NCBI GenBank assembly: GCA_020912385.1
Contig: CP087212.1
Coordinates: 620,001-684,000, forward strand
Direction: 5' to 3'
Length of the DNA stretch: 64,000 nucleotides
From: Neofusicoccum parvum
Taxonomy: Eukaryota > Ascomycota > Dothideomycetes > Botryosphaeriales > Botryosphaeriaceae
Position numbers and translations under genes: made by a program. Shown piece after piece: positions 60,601 through 64,000 of the stretch. Within the stretch, counting starts at the first letter, position 1; the number at the start of each line of letters is the position of its first letter. A model generated the notes under the pieces. That model was not told the origin of the DNA, did not search any database, and saw nothing but the letters and a program-made list of their open reading frames with translations.

Positions 60601-62857
60601 TCAGCTCCTGAAATGGCGTATCCACTGGATGCGAATCCCGGAGAATCATATCCGGGCATGTTGTTGAGCTCCTTTGGCAAATTGTCCAGCTCTCCATCGA
60701 ATTCGAACACAGGTTTGTCAGAGACTTCCGACTGTGGCGACCTGCCTCCACTGGATACATCGCTTCGTCGATCGGAATACGAGCTTGGCAACTGCAACGA
60801 GCGCTCGATATGGTCAATGATGCTGATAGCTTCCTTGCCACGGTGATCCGTGCACAGCAACTGAACCAGATGTTCAACTGCTTCGAAATACGATGGCCGC
60901 AATTGGATGGCTTTCCACCAATGCTGTTCGGCTTCATGTCTCCTGCCCAAAGAGTGGAGTGTCGCGGCAACATTTGATAGTGCCTCAACGTGGCTTCACA
61001 GAAATGGTTAGTTTCCCCCTTATTACACTATATAGAAATCGGAGATTGCACTTACTCTGGGTCCATCTCCAAAATCTTCGAATACCAGACCAACGCTTTT
61101 TGGTAGTCACCTAGCGCATAGGCCAAGCAACCGCCGACCAGTATTCCATCGATCCATTTCCAGGAACTTTCTTGGCAAAATTGAGTGATTTGTTCGATTG
61201 CAGATAGCGCGTTTGAATGGAGATCCATGGGAGCCGAGGCATACATGGACGGGAATGAGGTGCCTGACATTCGCCGCAAAGACCGATACGCATCCGCTGG
61301 CTGCACGGGCTGTTGCATTCCTGCGCCGTTCACCATCGGTTGTTGCCATGAGGAGCGCCGTTGATGATCTTTCCAAAATGAGCTTGAGCGCGCTTGTGTG
61401 AGCGGCGAATTTGGATCAATAATTCCTCCATTGCTCAATAGCTGTTGACGAGTGCTGGAGTGCTTTGAACTTCCAGAAAAATCGGCCCCTGGTTGACGAG
61501 GAGGTTTCGGAAATATGCTTGGCTGCGGTTGGCCATGTAGGTTGCGCCCGTGGTGGCCATGCCTGCGTGAGTGATGAAGACAGCTTAAGAGTTCGATGTA
61601 AATCTGGTGAGCCCAATCGAGCACCCGCTCTCTATGCTGGGCGTTATTCGAGGCGGGCCCGAATTCCGAAAGTGGCGTTGCGAGTGGAGTGAGATCTGAT
61701 CGAGATGTAGCGTCTGCTGGATGATAGGAAGATGATTGATGATTTAAAGAAGGCCGCTGAAAATTCGTCTGGCCGAGGCTGTTTTGATAGCCAGTATGAA
61801 GTGTGTTTTGGGTTGATTCGAGATATTGCTGCGAAGATTGTTGTTGTCCAGAAAGCCAGGTTTGATCATTAGGGGTATTGAAGGTTTGTGCCAGGCCAAA
61901 TGGTGCTCCCGCGGCGTTGTACCCAACAGCGCCAGGAGTGATAGAATGGGCGAGTTGTGGGGTAAGCTGAGTTTTCCAATTGGTGGTGTCGAGAGAATGG
62001 TTACCCAGGGGAGGCCAGTTACCGCTCATCCGATTGCTGAAACTAGCCTGTTGGTGGGGCCACGAAGGGAGCGCAGTCGAGTAGTACCGCGGATCTCGCA
62101 CAGCAGCGGGGCGATAAGGAACATACGTGCCGTCTGGCCAGTAAGGTCCGTAAAGGCCCGTTTCATTTGACACAGTGGGTCCCAACGCGGCTTGCATGGC
62201 CGGCTGCATCGCGCCTCCGTAGTGCTGGCCCATCTGCAAAAATTGTAGTTGCTGTTGAGGTGTTGGCACCTGATTCAGCATCGAATCAATCTGAGGAAAC
62301 TGTTGCTGTTGGCCTCGCTTCCGACTCACGTTTGGAGGGTCAAAGTTGAATTGACTGAGATCCCAATTTTCTGGCATCATGCGCTGCTGGATCTGATTAT
62401 GTGACCCCTGCTGTATCATGCTAGGTGTGCGGAGGGGAAGCTCCTGAGTGGGGCCATACGGAATGCTGGGCTGTTGCACAGCACCGTCAGCCGTGGTGAC
62501 AGGTAGCAGGATGTGTTTCATGGCGTGTGGCTTCTCCGTCTGCTCCACCGAAGCGGTGCCGTCGTATGCTGCTGCTAAGATACCGTTCGGAGTCTTCCGA
62601 CGCAGCATGTTCTCCGACCGCTCCGACTTGGCATATCCTTCCTTCGGCGAGCCGCGCAGGGGATACGAGTTCGTCCTCTGGAGCGGATGGGCGTACTGTA
62701 GGGGCAGCTGCTGCAGGCGGTCTCGGGACACCTTGTCGGGAACGGGGCCCATACGAGGCGTGGTGGGCAAGGAGTTGTAGTTCGCGTAGGGTGGATTGCG
62801 GCCGAACGGGTGCGCTGGAGCCTGGGGTTGCGGGGGGTATTGTCGTATCGTCGTCAT
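57639..62857 (-). CDS. TPR-containing O-GlcNAc transferase (OGT / SPINDLY-like), full length
   Basis: Three exons on the minus strand: 62857-61056, 60993-58404, 58322-57639, giving 1691 residues; introns of 62 and 81 bases keep phase. The first ~550 residues are Gln/Asn/Pro-rich and disordered. TPR units follow, including ALGDYQKALVWYSKILEMDP with HVEALSNVAATLHSLGR, and later AHLYTNLGSLLKDLGQLKMA with ALANLANAVKDDGRIADAIV. The catalytic region begins near residue 1225 with LKVGYVSSDFNNHPLAHLMQ (the catalytic His region), then INLNGYTRGARNEVFAARPA. The second lobe has GNFNQLYKIEPTTFRTW, then APKHQHISRARV and CNAHTTAADVLWSGTPLLT. Residues corresponding to the human UDP-GlcNAc contacts (Gln and Lys of NQLYK, His of KxxH, HTT) are all present. 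An active transferase on Ser/Thr of intracellular proteins is expected. Confidence 0.9.
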
Positions 62858-64000
62858 GTCTATAGGCCTAGTGGTACAAGTGGTGGGAAAGGAATACGTC
62901 GACTCGTCGGGGGAGGCCGTCGACGGTCGAGCCCAAGGAGAGATAATATCAAGGCTGAGGGTGCTCTATCATATAGGCAGTCTAAGAAGACCGGCTGTGC
63001 CTATGCCTGTGCGTAGAGATATCGTCCCGCCGCCTACGCATGACATATCGTGTATGGCGCGCTCGTTGTGATGGCGTCCGGCCCTCTCCACTGGCAGACA
63101 CCAGCAGAGATCCCGGCGGTCGTTTCGGCGGATTCGGCTCCAGAGACACGCAAGCGTTCTGTTGCCAGCGCTGGTCGCGGCAGCAGACGGAGTCCTTCAA
63201 CGGCGGTAGGGAGCGAGGGGAGCAGAGAGAGCGAAGTGGGCAGCGCGAGGCCAGCGGTGTAGAAGACAAAGCGTCAAGATAGGTCTCAGAAGTCGGTGTT
63301 ATGCGAATGGTGATGCAAGGGAGCGGAGGGCTCTGCCTGGCTGTCTGACGGCGCACGACTCCGAGAGACGGGAATGTATCACTCAGCAGCGCGCGCGCGC
63401 CGTGCCGTGGCTGGGCCGCGGGTCTACAGATAAGCTGACGCTGACAGAGCTGAGAAGGAGATGTTACCGGCCGGGGGCAGCGTTGCGACCGTGGAGTCGC
63501 GGCAGCCTGACTTGCGCTCTACTGACGCGGCGGCTGGCAGCATCCAGGGCGGTCACACGCGGGCGACCTGGGCGCGGCGGTGCGCAGCTGGCGCGCGGGC
63601 GGGCGCAGCAGCGCGCTGGTGTCTGGACTGGCAGCTGCGTGGGCGGGCTAGCCTGGGGCGGCGGCAGCTATGCCTTGGCTGCTGGGTGGGAGAGGTGCAG
63701 CGTTCGGGGACGGTGCGCCGGCGCGCGAGGCCTGGGAGGATGAAGAAGGCAGGCCCGGGGAGAACTTGGCGTGCTCATGCGTGTAGCGTGGAGGGCTGGC
63801 GGGCTGGGGATATGGCTGCGCCGAGAGCGCCCAGACGCGCGCCGTACGGCGTCGCTGCAGTGCTTTTAATCTGATCACTTGTGGCGTCCGCAGAACCCTG
63901 CTAACGCGCCATTGTGAAGGAAGCGATCGGCCACCGTTGGCAATACGTATGGTCCCACCGATACGCAACAGACGCAAGAGAGTGTGGAGAAGCAACTTCC
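62858..64000. other. OGT upstream region, to the window end
   Basis: 1.1 kb upstream of the OGT start codon. GC- and CpG-rich from about 63.35 kb. Open frames on both strands give Arg/Ala/Gly-rich strings without domains. It should hold the OGT promoter and leader. A purine/pyrimidine alternation GCGCGCGCGC occurs at about 63390. Confidence 0.45.

Noticed and set aside
1..64000. Secondary-metabolite gene cluster, CRISPR array or prokaryotic defence system
   Set aside because: No polyketide synthase, peptide synthetase, terpene cyclase, cluster regulator, or repeat-spacer array was seen; the genes are eukaryotic housekeeping and developmental.

Overview
The window is nuclear DNA of a filamentous ascomycete (Pezizomycotina; Dothideomycetes is a guess). 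The evidence is the genes themselves: short introns, mostly 43-120 bases, with GT...AG ends and CTAAC/CTGAC-type branch sites; fungal-specific families such as MTC6, the conidiation Myb regulator FlbD and a MAK32-like PfkB protein; and ordinary eukaryotic genes for mitochondrial ribosome, actin regulation, ER-Golgi traffic, RNA surveillance and O-GlcNAc transfer. I rebuilt the gene models by hand from conserved protein sequence and splice consensus. All come out in frame. I saw no CRISPR array, bacterial operon, rRNA, convincing tRNA or intact transposon.

Layout. 0-0.8 kb: a doubtful gene-like fragment (-). 0.8-17.7 kb: a compact block: mL44 (-), a small membrane protein (+), a MAK32-like PfkB protein (-), CAP/Srv2 (+), a Yip5/YIPF1-2 Golgi membrane protein (-), a very large MMS1_N beta-propeller protein (-) and a TBC1D20/Gyp8-type Rab GAP (+). 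Three pairs are head to head and share short promoter regions. 18.9-22.2 kb: two diverged tandem paralogues with an LPRELRDLIWE-type N-terminal motif (-). 22.2-26.2 kb: a GC-rich gap with no supported gene. 26.2-35.6 kb: UPF2, L-2-hydroxyglutarate dehydrogenase and MTC6 (all -). 35.6-57.6 kb: 22 kb containing only flbD (-, 39.4-40.6 kb); the 17 kb upstream of flbD holds no recognisable gene. 57.6-62.9 kb: a full-length TPR-type O-GlcNAc transferase (-), followed by 1.1 kb of its upstream region. Every gene called from 18.9 kb to the right end is on the minus strand.

The genes do not form a pathway or a biosynthetic cluster; most are housekeeping genes, plus one developmental regulator. The most unusual features are the very large gene-free, GC-rich, CpG-rich territory around flbD; a stop-free intron of 57 bases in the UPF2 gene itself; a five-run G-quadruplex motif in UPF2 coding sequence; an in-frame alternative start inside CAP intron 1; and the tandem paralogue pair. 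I found no clearly new biological system. The flbD territory is the best place to look for one.
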